A DNA stretch of 64,000 nt from Hungatella sp. UBA4396 (lineage in GTDB: Bacteria > Bacillota > Clostridia > Lachnospirales > Lachnospiraceae): assembly GCA_002389905.1 (NCBI GenBank), contig DGRE01000008.1, positions 38,990-102,989 of the forward strand, read 5' to 3'. The first letter of the stretch is position 1; every line of letters starts with the position of its first letter. A program made the translations under genes and the position numbers. This document shows, in pieces, positions 1-7,987 of this stretch. The notes beneath the pieces are model-generated. The model made no database searches, was not told the DNA's origin, and saw nothing but the letters and a program-made list of their open reading frames with translations.

Positions 1-517
1 ACTTTCTGTTGACTGATATGGTTTTCTCAAAGGGCCAGCGGATGACCGTAGGCGTTCCAAAGCCCACTCCCAGTTCCAGAATCAGCAGGTTTTTGTTAAG
101 AGTTCCCGCCAGCCAGTTGGTATATGCATTCCACTGGGGAAGATACCCCTCTTCAATGTAATTTTCCGCTTCAATGGTGTTGCCGGTCAGAGGTGCTTTG
201 CAGTAAGGGCAAATGTCGTCTGCCGCCTCTCCCGGTTCCCAGATATTCTTGGTACAGGATTTGGAACACTGCCTCCAGGTCACATTTCCGCAGGGGGCGG
301 TGATCCGGCCCGGCTCCAGGGAGGACTTTAATATCTCTCCGTCTGTAACAGTGGTGATGATAAAATAATCTTTTCCCTCTATAAGTTTTCCCATTTTTTC
401 ATAAAGGCGACCGATGTCGGGCACTGCTTCCTGTTTCCATTCCTCACCGATTCCAATTAAAAGCTTGTCACAAACTGCTATCTCTTCCAGGATACGTCTC
501 TGTTCAACCATGGTCAT
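1..517 (-). CDS. Sir2-like NAD-dependent deacetylase family protein (3' end cut by window edge)
   Basis: The reading frame runs leftward off the window edge, so only about 172 N-terminal residues are visible. They include GIGEEW near the N-terminus, a zinc-ribbon-like set of cysteines (CGN..QCSKSC, later CPYC) and a Gly-rich LELGVGFGTP segment. This is the layout of the divergent Sir2-type proteins common in Lachnospiraceae; the zinc cysteines and Gly-rich NAD-binding stretch support the family. The ATG at 517 follows AGAAGGTGG, and a second in-frame ATG at 511 is equally possible. Without the rest of the protein, catalytic competence cannot be judged. A related zinc-ribbon protein without deacetylase activity remains possible. 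Confidence 0.55.
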   Translation of the reverse strand, partial: MTMVEQRRILEEIAVCDKLLIGIGEEWKQEAVPDIGRLYEKMGKLIEGKDYFIITTVTDGEILKSSLEPGRITAPCGNVTWRQCSKSCTKNIWEPGEAADDICPYCKAPLTGNTIEAENYIEEGYLPQWNAYTNWLAGTLNKNLLILELGVGFGTPTVIRWPFEKTISVNRK

Positions 518-589
518 CCACCTTCTTTTTTACAATTATCTTCTATTATAAGACAGGAAACTCTTAATGAAAAGATAAAAATTCATCCC

Positions 590-619
590 TTGCGGCAGAC
601 TCCCGGTTTATGCTATACT
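590..619 (+). promoter_or_regulatory. Probable sigma-A promoter for the DUF4430 gene
   Basis: TTGCGG at 590-595, an 18-bp spacer and TATACT at 614-619 lie about 40 bp before the start codon of the DUF4430 gene. The -10 box is good and the -35 box is partial. Confidence 0.45.
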
Positions 620-661
620 TATCCATAACATTCTAATAATAAAAAAGGAAGTCAGCATACC

Positions 662-1093
662 ATGAATAAATGGAAAAGGCGCTCCCCCCTTATAGGAGCC
701 TGCGCCGCAATTGCAGTCCTGGCGCTGCTGCTGGTGATTTATTCCGCAACAGGGCCGGTTCCCATGGCAGGAACAAAAAGTATATCCATTGACGTGGTAT
801 ATGAAGACGGGTCCAGGGATCATTATCAGATCACCACCGAGGCCAGATTTCTCTCAGATGCCCTTAAATCCATCCCGGATCTCAAGATAGAAGGAACCAC
901 TTCAGAGGAAGAGGGGCTTTTAGTCACCTCCATAAACGGCAGGGAGGCAGATATTAAAAAAGGGAAGGCTTACTGGGAGCTTCTCTGCGATGGAGAGCCG
1001 GCCAGTTATGGAGTCTCCATGCAGGCCATCAAGGACGGAGAATCCTACACCTTTCAATATACGAAACTCGAGAAAAAATCAGACAAGACCTAA
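662..1093 (+). CDS. DUF4430-domain membrane-anchored protein
   Basis: A 143-residue protein with a basic N-terminus and one hydrophobic segment (about residues 10-29), probably an uncleaved anchor, since no lipobox Cys follows it. The exported part carries the DUF4430 (transcobalamin C-terminal-like) pattern, ending in AYWELLCDGEPASYGVS and DGESYTFQYTK. In the family this small beta-grasp-like domain is found in secreted and surface proteins, and some members are linked to cobalamin binding. Here there is no B12 gene nearby, so the ligand is unknown. It has its own promoter and ends at a bidirectional terminator, so it is probably monocistronic. Confidence 0.7.
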   Translation: MNKWKRRSPLIGACAAIAVLALLLVIYSATGPVPMAGTKSISIDVVYEDGSRDHYQITTEARFLSDALKSIPDLKIEGTTSEEEGLLVTSINGREADIKKGKAYWELLCDGEPASYGVSMQAIKDGESYTFQYTKLEKKSDKT

Positions 1094-1105
1094 GATGCAA
1101 AAAAA

Positions 1106-1136
1106 GGAGCCGCAAAATGACGGCTCTTTGTTTTTT
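1106..1136. terminator. Bidirectional intrinsic terminator
   Basis: GAGCCG (1107-1112) pairs with CGGCTC (1121-1126) around an 8-nt loop. A T-rich run follows on the plus strand and an A-run precedes it, so it can stop both the DUF4430 gene and the convergent C39-like gene. Confidence 0.75.
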
Positions 1137-1137
1137 G

Positions 1138-1758
1138 TCAGATAAAATATTCAATGGTATCAGATGCCTTCTTCTGGGTATCCTTGTTAAAAATAATGGT
1201 TGCTTCCCTCATTTCCTTGGGTCCCAGCGCATAAGGCTCCTTTCCTGTGCTGTTGAGCATTTCCCACCGTACACTGCGGTTTCTGCTGTAGGGCATATCC
1301 GTAACCAGCTCGATCTCTTTCTGCTTAAAAGGCTTTTTTCTGAAATAGGGATCAAACAAATAGACCTTGTCCTGATCCGCCCCCGTCAAAAGCACGTAAT
1401 GCCAGCAGCCGTACATGACCCGGGCCACTACAGCGCCGCCCTGCTGCAGGGCATATATAATCCTGCTGTTTTCCCCTATATATACCTCTTCTCCCGTCAG
1501 ATACTCACTCTGAATGGGAAACTTTTTCACCTTCCCAAACTGGTTGAGCCAGTTGCTTAAAAACATCATAGCCATCTGTGAGGTTCCGCTTTTTCCAAAC
1601 TCTCCCTTTAAATTGTAAGAATCCAGACAAAAAAGCATGATGTGTTTTATAATATCCGGCGGCACCTGCTCTCTCTTGAAAAGATAGCTCATCGCATTAA
1701 ACACAGTGGTGGGGCCGCAGTCGTATTCCGTAACCTGGTAATTCAGTGGGTTTTTCAT
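1138..1758 (-). CDS. Peptidase C39-like (papain-fold) family protein
   Basis: A 206-residue protein without a signal peptide. It has the C39 arrangement: Gln and Cys in the segment NYQVTEYDCGPTT near residues 7-19, His in CWHYVLLTG, and Asp in LFDPYF. These match the Cys-His-Asp catalytic set of C39-type bacteriocin-processing and related double-Gly peptidases. No ABC transporter or leader-peptide substrate is adjacent, so a bacteriocin role is not supported; stand-alone C39-like proteins of this kind are common and uncharacterised. The start at 1758 has GAGGAG upstream. The gene ends at the shared terminator with the DUF4430 gene. Confidence 0.6.
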   Translation of the reverse strand: MKNPLNYQVTEYDCGPTTVFNAMSYLFKREQVPPDIIKHIMLFCLDSYNLKGEFGKSGTSQMAMMFLSNWLNQFGKVKKFPIQSEYLTGEEVYIGENSRIIYALQQGGAVVARVMYGCWHYVLLTGADQDKVYLFDPYFRKKPFKQKEIELVTDMPYSRNRSVRWEMLNSTGKEPYALGPKEMREATIIFNKDTQKKASDTIEYFI

Positions 1759-1837
1759 CCTGTATTTATCTCCTCAAATCATATGCATCCTATTCTATCT
1801 CAATTCACTGATTTTTTCCAGATAAATTTTATGGCAG

Positions 1838-2875
1838 TTACGGCGTAACCTCTTCGGTCTGATACAGGCAAGCCCTGTTACGGCCTTCATTTTTAGCCTG
1901 ATACAATGCCTGATCGGCTTCAAACAGCATGTCCTGGAGAAGATGATCCTGACCCACCGGAGAATGCCCTACCCCAATGCTGACCGTGGTCCTTATGATG
2001 CAGTTCCTGTAAAAAACAGGAGCATTTTCAATATTTTTGCAAAGCCTTTCGGCTGCGTCAAGGGCCTGGGAAGGAGAAACATCTTTAAGGAGGACAATCA
2101 TTTCCTCCCCTCCGTAGCGTCCTACCATATCGTCCCCGCCAAAGCTTTCTTTCAGTATCCTTCCAAGAACCTTCAGCACTGCATCGCCGCACTGGTGGCC
2201 GTAGGTATCGTTAACAGTTTTAAAATAATCCACATCAATCATCAGCAGGGCATAAGAACAGCCCTTTTCCTTCTCCACCATTAAGGTGGACAGCCGGAAA
2301 AAGGCACCCCGGTTATAAATGTTCATCAGCGGATCGAAGGCTGCCTGAATATAAAGCTGCTTCAACAGCTTTTCCCTTTCCGTAATATCATGAAGGATGA
2401 TGCAGATTCCGCCCTCTCCCTCTTTCTGGCGGATATGAGTATGAGTGACTTCGTAAATCCTCCTTCTTCCTCCTGCCATTACCTGAATTTCTCCGCTGTT
2501 TCTAAATCTCTCTTCATCCTGAATGGCCTCTCCCGGCGTTAAGGCATTGAGCTCCGGAAACAGAAACCTGGCCGACTGGTTCGCATCCAGAAAACGGAAC
2601 TGGCTGTCACAGACAATGAAGGCATCCTTCATATCCTCCACCACCTGAGCCCGGGCCAGAGTCTCCACGCTGAGATGCCTATGGCGGCGGCTCTTATAGA
2701 TCAGAAAAACCGATAAAGAAAAGACGGCAACAGTGAAACACAAAAGCCCCGTATAAACCGGAGATCCGGAAGTAAAATCATTGGAGACATATTCCCTATG
2801 AGTAAAAAAAAGCCGTGAAAGCTGGTGAGCCTGCACGGAAATCGCAGTCATAAAAGGTATTATAAAAAACCTCAT
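1838..2875 (-). CDS. Membrane-anchored PAS-GGDEF diguanylate cyclase
   Basis: Makes the second messenger c-di-GMP from two GTP. Two N-terminal hydrophobic segments frame a short outside loop, followed by a PAS-like sensor (about residues 85-180) and a GGDEF domain (about 180-345). The GGDEF domain carries DVDYFKTVNDTYGH and the active-site loop GRYGGEEM. The signature is GGEEM rather than GGEEF; the G-G-E-E core needed for catalysis is intact. The start was set at 2875, because GGAGGGG sits 8 nt before that ATG, whereas the longer frame opens with TTG. No EAL domain or cyclic-di-GMP effector is adjacent. The gene appears to be a single unit. Confidence 0.85.
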   Translation of the reverse strand: MRFFIIPFMTAISVQAHQLSRLFFTHREYVSNDFTSGSPVYTGLLCFTVAVFSLSVFLIYKSRRHRHLSVETLARAQVVEDMKDAFIVCDSQFRFLDANQSARFLFPELNALTPGEAIQDEERFRNSGEIQVMAGGRRRIYEVTHTHIRQKEGEGGICIILHDITEREKLLKQLYIQAAFDPLMNIYNRGAFFRLSTLMVEKEKGCSYALLMIDVDYFKTVNDTYGHQCGDAVLKVLGRILKESFGGDDMVGRYGGEEMIVLLKDVSPSQALDAAERLCKNIENAPVFYRNCIIRTTVSIGVGHSPVGQDHLLQDMLFEADQALYQAKNEGRNRACLYQTEEVTP

Positions 2876-2999
2876 ATTCATATCCCCTCCAGACAAATTC
2901 TCCGTTTTCCTCTTAGAGAATCAGTTTTATCCTGCCGCAGTGATAGTCCTGCAAAAATACATGCATTTGCATGACCTGAAACCTTTTATTTTAATCGTT

Positions 3000-3055
3000 T
3001 TAGATGTATATTACTTTATTTTACATCTAATAATAGTTTTTGTAAATACATCTTA
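3000..3055. repeat. ACATCT boxes upstream of the XRE regulator
   Basis: TTAGATGT (3000-3007) and ACATCTAA (3023-3030) form a perfect inverted repeat, and a third ACATCTTA follows at 3048-3055. They lie in the AT-rich leader of the XRE gene, where self-binding operators of such repressors are usually found. Confidence 0.4.
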
Positions 3056-3096
3056 TGTTGGTTTGATATTATTTTTTACAAAAAAGAGGCGTATAA

Positions 3097-3486
3097 ATGA
3101 AAAACACAATAGAAATTCTTCGCGGCCTGCGGGAAGACAAAGATTTAAAACAATCAGACATTGCCAACTTAATCGGTACCACCCAGCAGCAGTATTCGAA
3201 ATATGAAACAGGCGAAAGTGAGCTTCCCCTTCGGGCTTTGTCCATTCTGGCGGACCATTATCATGTCTCAGCCGACTATCTTATGGGCAGAACAGACTGC
3301 CGGGAAGGCATTGTTGCCCTTAACAAGAAAATCGTGGACAACATCACGGCAGGCAGCCTGTTATCCGATGTCATATCCTTAAACACAGCAGGAAGAAGAG
3401 CTGTGCTGGAATACATCTCTCTGCAAAAGCTAAAGCAAAGATACGAAATGAGGGGAAAACATACAAAAAAGAAGACTGAAGCATAA
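3097..3486 (+). CDS. XRE-family transcriptional regulator (HTH_3)
   Basis: A 129-residue DNA-binding protein. The N-terminal helix-turn-helix (about residues 5-62) reads LRGLREDKDLKQSDIANLIGTTQQQYSKYETGESELPLRALSILADHYHVSADYLMGRTD when followed in short pieces along the chain, the classic Cro/CI-type fold. The C-terminal half is helical and charged and could mediate dimerisation. It is not accompanied by a toxin, phage or integrase gene, so the target is unknown. Repeated ACATCT boxes just upstream suggest autoregulation. The ribosome site AGAGGCG is moderate. Confidence 0.8.
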   Translation: MKNTIEILRGLREDKDLKQSDIANLIGTTQQQYSKYETGESELPLRALSILADHYHVSADYLMGRTDCREGIVALNKKIVDNITAGSLLSDVISLNTAGRRAVLEYISLQKLKQRYEMRGKHTKKKTEA

Positions 3487-3509
3487 GCCTTAGTCTTCTC
3501 TATATTTTA
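3470..3509. terminator. Probable terminator between XRE gene and deacetylase
   Basis: AGAAGACT pairs with AGTCTTCT across the XRE stop codon, with a further AAG/CTT inner pairing. The downstream T-tract is broken (tctatatttt), so termination strength is uncertain. Confidence 0.4.
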
Positions 3510-4469
3510 AGGATAAAAGTGGGAATAAACTCCTCCGGAAACTGCGCCTCCTCTTGCAGCAGCCATCTCACTGACCGTAACAAGCTGGTATCCTGCCTCC
3601 ACAAGCCTTGGTATGATCTCAAGGGCTGCGGCCCCTGACTGGGAATACAGCTCGTGCATCAGCACAATATCCCCATCACGAACTCTGCTCATGACCGCAT
3701 TTACCGTCTTTCCTGCATTTCTCGTCTTCCAGTCCAAGGTATCAATGCTCCACATAATAGCCGGAGCCTGGACGTGGGCAAGAGATGCACTGCTTATATA
3801 TCCGCCCGGAGGCCTGAAAAGAGTGGGGCGTACTCCTGTTGCCGCCTGTACCGCATCGCTGCACTGGTTTACCTGGCTCTGGATCTGCTCTCCGCTCAGT
3901 TTTGTTATATATTTATGGTCATAGGTGTGATTGCCTATTTCATGACCTTCTGCAACCATTCGCTGCAGCTCCGCCTGATAAGCTGAAACTCTGCTGCCCA
4001 CCACAAAAAATGTGGCCTTTCCGCCGTAAAGGGCCAGACAATCCATAATCTGATTACCCACCGGGGCATAAGGCCCGTCATCAAAGGTCAGAGCCACCAT
4101 GGGCTTTGCAGGATCGATCTGCCGTCCTGCCGGAACCTGCTCCTGAGATTCCTGGGCTTCCTGGGATTCTTGTCCCTCTTGAGCTCCCTGGCTCTCCTGC
4201 GATCCCTGGTTCTCTCCCTCCGCGCCGGCTTCTCCTCCGTCCTCCGGGGTCTGCCCCTGGGTTCCCGGCTGGTCTGAAATATTCCCGTTTTCATCCACCC
4301 ACCGGGCCACACCCGGCCCAAGATTTTCATCAATCCAGCCGCTGCGGACCTCTGTCTGTCCCTGGTCCGCTCCGGCCTCCTCTGCCATGGCCGGAAATGC
4401 AGAGGAGGCTGCAAATGTCACAAGCAGCCCGGCCATCAGGCCAAAGCTCCATTGTATTAATCTTCTCAT
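3507..4469 (-). CDS. Secreted polysaccharide deacetylase (NodB domain, CE4)
   Basis: Removes N- or O-acetyl groups from a surface polysaccharide such as peptidoglycan or chitin oligomers. A signal peptide (residues 1-29, cut near AMA-EE) is followed by a Gly/Gln/Glu-rich low-complexity linker (about 65-115) with repeated SQE/GQE units, then the NodB domain. The CE4 motifs are present: TFDDGPY (catalytic and metal Asp), EIGNHTYDHKYIT (metal His pair), FRPPGGY, SIDTLDWKTRN and IVLMHELYSQS. The length of 320 residues fits a secreted CE4 enzyme with a spacer. AAAGAGG precedes the ATG. Neighbours give no substrate clue. Confidence 0.85.
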   Translation of the reverse strand: MRRLIQWSFGLMAGLLVTFAASSAFPAMAEEAGADQGQTEVRSGWIDENLGPGVARWVDENGNISDQPGTQGQTPEDGGEAGAEGENQGSQESQGAQEGQESQEAQESQEQVPAGRQIDPAKPMVALTFDDGPYAPVGNQIMDCLALYGGKATFFVVGSRVSAYQAELQRMVAEGHEIGNHTYDHKYITKLSGEQIQSQVNQCSDAVQAATGVRPTLFRPPGGYISSASLAHVQAPAIMWSIDTLDWKTRNAGKTVNAVMSRVRDGDIVLMHELYSQSGAAALEIIPRLVEAGYQLVTVSEMAAARGGAVSGGVYSHFYP

Positions 4470-4496
4470 ATGCCTCTTTCCTTTATCCGGGCAATG

Positions 4497-5204
4497 TTAA
4501 AGCAGCGCCCGGATCACTCCTTCCACGGTTCTTTCTTCCACTTCTATCGTAAATAAAGGCTCCTGAATATCCTCTAAATAATGGGCATCGGAATTGGTTA
4601 TAATCCGGCAGCCCTCCAGATAAGGATTGGCCTTTTTAAGCTCCGAAAGCTTATAAATATCCTTCACCTCCGCCGTCTGGAACCGGCTGTCAGGAGGCAC
4701 AAAGCCTAAGTTGGAAATCAGGCTGTTGGCCGCTTTGTCGATATGGGCCGGAAACATGACTCCTTCAAAGGACCGCACCAGCTCCCATAAATGATCAAAG
4801 GATATCCGGGTGCTGTTAATGAGAAGGTTCGGCACTGTCCCACAGGGCATATCTTCCTTATTATACATCTGCTGTCTTCCAAATATTTCCTCCCTATTGG
4901 GAAACGGAATCAGCCGTTCATACACATATTCATCAAACTCCATGGCCTTTTCAAGGTCCGGAAATAAGCATACCGCATGAACCTCCTCCAAGGTGCATAT
5001 CTCCATTCCCGGCACAAAAAGTATCCCGCACTCCCTGGCAAAATGATCCATAGCCGGGCAGTTCTTACAGGAGTTGTGATCCGTCAGGGCGATTACATCA
5101 AGGCCCTTTAAGGCCGCCATCCCAGCGATATTGGCCGGTGTCATATCTCCATCCCCGCACGGTGATAAGCAGGAATGAATGTGAAGGTCATAAGACAGCT
5201 TCAT
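4497..5204 (-). CDS. PHP-domain metal-dependent phosphoesterase
   Basis: A 235-residue PHP protein of the type related to histidinol phosphatase and the DNA polymerase III PHP domain. The metal-binding motifs are visible: DLHIHSCLSPCGDG near the N-terminus, ALTDHNS, a Glu in GMEICT, FPAHID, and the closing NSDAHYLEDI. The start was placed at 5204, one base after the TGA of the upstream DRTGG gene, so translation is coupled; a longer frame has no reason to be used. It is the last gene of the leftward hydrogenase-linked operon. The substrate is unknown, but the same neighbour set recurs in clostridia, which suggests a signalling or nucleotide-related role. Confidence 0.8.
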   Translation of the reverse strand: MKLSYDLHIHSCLSPCGDGDMTPANIAGMAALKGLDVIALTDHNSCKNCPAMDHFARECGILFVPGMEICTLEEVHAVCLFPDLEKAMEFDEYVYERLIPFPNREEIFGRQQMYNKEDMPCGTVPNLLINSTRISFDHLWELVRSFEGVMFPAHIDKAANSLISNLGFVPPDSRFQTAEVKDIYKLSELKKANPYLEGCRIITNSDAHYLEDIQEPLFTIEVEERTVEGVIRALL

Positions 5205-5205
5205 G

Positions 5206-5538
5206 TCAGGGCAGCCTTTGGCGGACCAGATAGGCGGCCTCAAAAACAGGAAGCTCCGTCTTCATCACTGTGATTCCCTGATCCCCTGCCTTTTTCAAAG
5301 CCATTTCATCAAGTGCTGTGCCCTCTGCCATAACCAGGCAGGCGGCATCTGCAAGGGCTGCCACCGCAAGAGTGTTCATATTTCCCATCACCGTAACCCA
5401 CACACAGCCTTCCGGCGCCCTTCCCATGGCAATGCTTAAGAGATCGCAGCAAAAAGGCTTTGTAATCTCCCTGTCAAGGTCTTCTCCTCTGTTTATCACA
5501 TCAAACAATCCGCTGTCAATCAACTCCCTTACCGTCAT
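5206..5538 (-). CDS. DRTGG-domain protein (first paralogue from the left)
   Basis: A 110-residue protein resembling the DRTGG domain found in HPr-kinase-like and CBS proteins. It has the layout MTVRELIDSG at the N-terminus, a mid-chain MGNMNTLAVAALADAACLVMAEG and a C-terminal GITVMKTELPVFEAAY. DRTGG modules are thought to bind ligands or nucleotides, but the function is undefined. Its start overlaps the end of the hydrogenase-like gene by 23 bp and its stop nearly touches the PHP gene, so the three are translationally coupled. A second DRTGG protein begins this operon, and the two may form a heteromer. Confidence 0.7.
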   Translation of the reverse strand: MTVRELIDSGLFDVINRGEDLDREITKPFCCDLLSIAMGRAPEGCVWVTVMGNMNTLAVAALADAACLVMAEGTALDEMALKKAGDQGITVMKTELPVFEAAYLVRQRLP

Positions 5539-6928
5539 TGCCCTTTCTCCCCTCTTTCCGGTCCAGCAGAGTGATCTCTTCGGAGATCCTCTGGATATAT
5601 TTTGTCAGGACCTTAAACTTCTCATAGCTTTCCCGGTCTCCTTCCACAATGTCCGCCGCCAGCCTGGAAACCTCCTCCGACAGCTTGTGTACATTGTCCC
5701 TTAAGAAATAAACGCAGTCCGATTCCGTCGCCTCACCCCTTACAATATCCTCTGCCAGGGCCTTGCAGGAAGGGGCGCCGCAGGAGCCGCAGTCCAGGCC
5801 GGGCAGCTTCTTTAAAATCCGCTCCGCCTTGTTTAAGCGCACAAAGCTTTCCATCATGGTATCGCCTAAGTGAAATACAGGCTCGTACTGAACCTGGCTG
5901 GTCCATTTAACCAGCTTCTCTGATTCCATCTGCATGTGATTTCTCGCCACAGGCATGTATTTGCGCAGACGTTTTAACTTTACCTCTGCCACATAGGGAT
6001 TTTCCACTGTGAGGACTCCGCCGACACAGCCTCCGCTGCAGGCATTCAGCTCCACAAACTTTAAGTTTGTAAACTTCTGATCCTCCATATCCTCCAAAAC
6101 CCTGATAACATTTTCAATTCCGTCGGCAGCCAGATAATCTTCTGTAAAAAGCCCGCTGGCCTCTCCTCCGCTTCGTCCCCAGCTAATGCCGATCTTTCCG
6201 GAGCTTCCGATTTCAGGGGGATCTTCTCCCACCGCTTTCATGCAGGGAAGAAGCTGGGGATAAATATCCTTTATGGCAAGGACCTTATCCACCTCGCTGT
6301 GATCCGTCCCCAAAGGAGACTTGGCATAGGTCACTTTGGACGGGCAGGGGGAAATGAATATGATCCCGATTTTTTCCCGTTCCAGCCCGGTCTTTTCCAT
6401 GGCCTTTTGGGCTGCAAGGATGGCTGCTACCTCCACCGGAGGATTCAGGGGCAGAAGGTTGGGAATCAGATTAGGAAACTTTGCCCGGATCAGACGCACC
6501 ACGGAAGGACAGGCCGTGCTGATTGCCGGAAGCCGTTCCGGATTTTCGCTTAAGTACTCCCTGGTAGCCTCGCTTACCAGCTCAGCGGCAGCACTTACCT
6601 CAAAAACATCGTCAAAACCCATGAGCAGCAAGGCATTTAAAACAATATTCACATCATCTAAGTTATTGAACTGGCTGTAAAGAGAAGGGGCTGGAAGGGC
6701 CACCGTATATTCATAGGGCTTTATGTCCTCCATCCTGTCATAGACAGAAAGCTTTGCATGGTGGGGACAGACCCGTATGCATTCCCCGCAGTCAATGCAG
6801 AATTTGTTATTGATCTGCGCCTTTCCGTTTCTCACCCGGATGGCCTGGGTAGGGCACCGCTTGATGCAGTTGATGCAGCCCATGCACAGGTCTGGATCAA
6901 GCCTTACCGAATGATAAAATTTATCCAC
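5516..6928 (-). CDS. HydS-like [FeFe]-hydrogenase homologue with N-terminal ferredoxin and C-terminal Fe-S domain
   Basis: A 470-residue iron-sulfur protein. Two [4Fe-4S] motifs (CMGCINCIKRCP, CIDCGECIRVCP) are followed by an H-cluster-type domain. All H-cluster cysteine positions are present: TACPS near residue 138, SPCPSK near 193 and ACSGGC near 295. The chain ends with a further Fe-S domain (CGSCGAPSCKALAED), as in the sensory or regulatory HydS/HfsB-like group, and lacks the accessory domains of bifurcating HydA. The second motif has no Glu equivalent to MPCxxKxxE, which argues for a low-activity sensor rather than a bulk enzyme. The start is a GTG with AGGTG just upstream. It sits between an RsbW-like ATPase and a DRTGG gene. 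Confidence 0.8.
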   Translation of the reverse strand: MDKFYHSVRLDPDLCMGCINCIKRCPTQAIRVRNGKAQINNKFCIDCGECIRVCPHHAKLSVYDRMEDIKPYEYTVALPAPSLYSQFNNLDDVNIVLNALLLMGFDDVFEVSAAAELVSEATREYLSENPERLPAISTACPSVVRLIRAKFPNLIPNLLPLNPPVEVAAILAAQKAMEKTGLEREKIGIIFISPCPSKVTYAKSPLGTDHSEVDKVLAIKDIYPQLLPCMKAVGEDPPEIGSSGKIGISWGRSGGEASGLFTEDYLAADGIENVIRVLEDMEDQKFTNLKFVELNACSGGCVGGVLTVENPYVAEVKLKRLRKYMPVARNHMQMESEKLVKWTSQVQYEPVFHLGDTMMESFVRLNKAERILKKLPGLDCGSCGAPSCKALAEDIVRGEATESDCVYFLRDNVHKLSEEVSRLAADIVEGDRESYEKFKVLTKYIQRISEEITLLDRKEGRKGNDGKGVD

Positions 6929-7000
6929 CTTGTCACCTCATTTCCATATTACTGCCCACGCTTTTTGGGCATAATGGTATACCCGCAGGGTGCTTCCACG

Positions 7001-7429
7001 TTAAGCACATAAGTTCACCGCCATCCGGATGGTGGTTCCTTCACCTAAAACCGTATTAATTTCCATCTCATCGGAATACCGTTTCATGTTGGGAAGTCCC
7101 ATGCCTGCTCCGAATCCCAGGGAGCGGACAGCATCGGGGGCAGTGGAATAACCAGCCTGCATAGCCAGCTCTACATCAGGGATCCCGGGGCCTACATCGG
7201 CCAGAATCATCTCGATCTTTTCCGGGTTCACATTGACCGTGATCTCTCCTCCCCGGGCGTGGATGACCATGTTGATCTCTCCTTCATACATGGCGATTGC
7301 CACCTTACGGATTGCCTCCGGACTGACCCCCATGCTTTTTAACTTGCTTTTCACATCACTGCTGGCTTCTCCCGCCCTGGTAAAATCCTCAGGAGATATT
7401 TTATATTGAAACGTGATCATGTCCTCCAT
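7001..7429 (-). CDS. RsbW-like anti-sigma factor / serine kinase-type ATPase (HATPase_c)
   Basis: A 142-residue stand-alone GHKL ATPase of the anti-sigma regulatory factor type. It shows the N box (AIAMYEGEINMVIHA), the G1 box (DVGPGIPDVE) and a Gly-rich ATP lid (GFGAGMGLPNMKRYSD). In RsbW and SpoIIAB such proteins bind a sigma factor and phosphorylate an anti-anti-sigma partner; here no STAS or sigma gene is adjacent. The ATG at 7429 overlaps the upstream TGA (TGATG). Its position directly before a HydS-like hydrogenase suggests that it passes on a redox or hydrogen signal, which is an inference. Confidence 0.75.
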   Translation of the reverse strand: MEDMITFQYKISPEDFTRAGEASSDVKSKLKSMGVSPEAIRKVAIAMYEGEINMVIHARGGEITVNVNPEKIEMILADVGPGIPDVELAMQAGYSTAPDAVRSLGFGAGMGLPNMKRYSDEMEINTVLGEGTTIRMAVNLCA

Positions 7430-7779
7430 CACACCGCACCTCCGTCTAAACCTGCCTGATAGAGCATGCCGCAGGCCGAAAACATCCGGTGGCCCGTGGA
7501 GAGGATGATTAAGTTTCTCTCCTCCGCCATTTCAAGCATGGACTCATCCGGCTTCTTCCCCCTGACAAATACAATACAGACAATGTCCAGCATCTCCGCC
7601 GTCCGGATGACCTGAGGATTGCATAAGCCGGTGAGAAGGACCGAATGATCCTTGGAAAAGGCCAGCACATCACTCATCATATCGGCTCCGCAGGCGCTTC
7701 GGACCTCAGCCTCTAAATGGTCTTCTCCAGCCAGGACCCGGGCCCCCAGTACATCTCTCACATCTTTTACAGTCATCAT
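7429..7779 (-). CDS. DRTGG-domain protein (first gene of the leftward operon)
   Basis: A 116-residue DRTGG-type protein, paralogous to the one at 5206-5538: both begin with a TV[KR]-[DE]-[VL] segment and have a central ADMMSDVLAF or GNMNTLAVAA stretch and a C-terminal NLIILSTGHRMFSACGML or GITVMKTELPVFEAAYL segment. No catalytic residues can be assigned. It opens the operon behind GGAGGAG, and an extended -10 promoter (TGATATAAT) lies upstream. Two ATG codons in a row (7779 and 7776) are possible starts. Confidence 0.7.
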   Translation of the reverse strand: MMTVKDVRDVLGARVLAGEDHLEAEVRSACGADMMSDVLAFSKDHSVLLTGLCNPQVIRTAEMLDIVCIVFVRGKKPDESMLEMAEERNLIILSTGHRMFSACGMLYQAGLDGGAV

Positions 7780-7820
7780 ACCACTCTCCTCCGCTTTTTG
7801 CCCTCGAAATCACATATCCA

Positions 7821-7864
7821 TTGACAATATTGATAATTATATCATAAATACTCGGGCAGGTATA
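7821..7864. promoter_or_regulatory. Promoter elements between divergent hydrogenase operons
   Basis: On the minus strand TGATATAAT (extended -10, box at 7836-7841) points to the DRTGG operon. On the plus strand TTGACA (7821-7826), with a CATAAA-like -10 16 bp on, points to hydC but lies 160 bp from it. A second plus-strand -10 (TAAAAT, 7940-7945) with a weak -35 is closer. Confidence 0.4.
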
Positions 7865-7873
7865 GGAATATCA

Positions 7874-7918
7874 GTATGAAACTATGTTATTTTTTTGTCA
7901 TATTTCATACAAACTATG
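7874..7918. repeat. Inverted and direct repeats in the hydrogenase divergent region
   Basis: GTATGAAA (7874-7881) and TTTCATAC (7903-7910) are a perfect inverted repeat. AAACTATG occurs at 7879-7886 and again at 7911-7918, exactly 32 bp apart. TTGT...ACAA at 7895-7912 keeps the 18-bp geometry of a Rex site but matches the rest poorly. Confidence 0.45.
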
Positions 7919-7987
7919 GATTTTTTATCAATAACATGGTAAAATATCAGTTACATTGCATAAACACTTTTTTAAGGAGGCTATCAA

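Noticed and set aside
4106..4552. Pro-rich 148-codon plus-strand frame
   Set aside because: It is the complement of the Gln/Glu/Gly-rich linker and signal region of the deacetylase gene and has no ribosome site.
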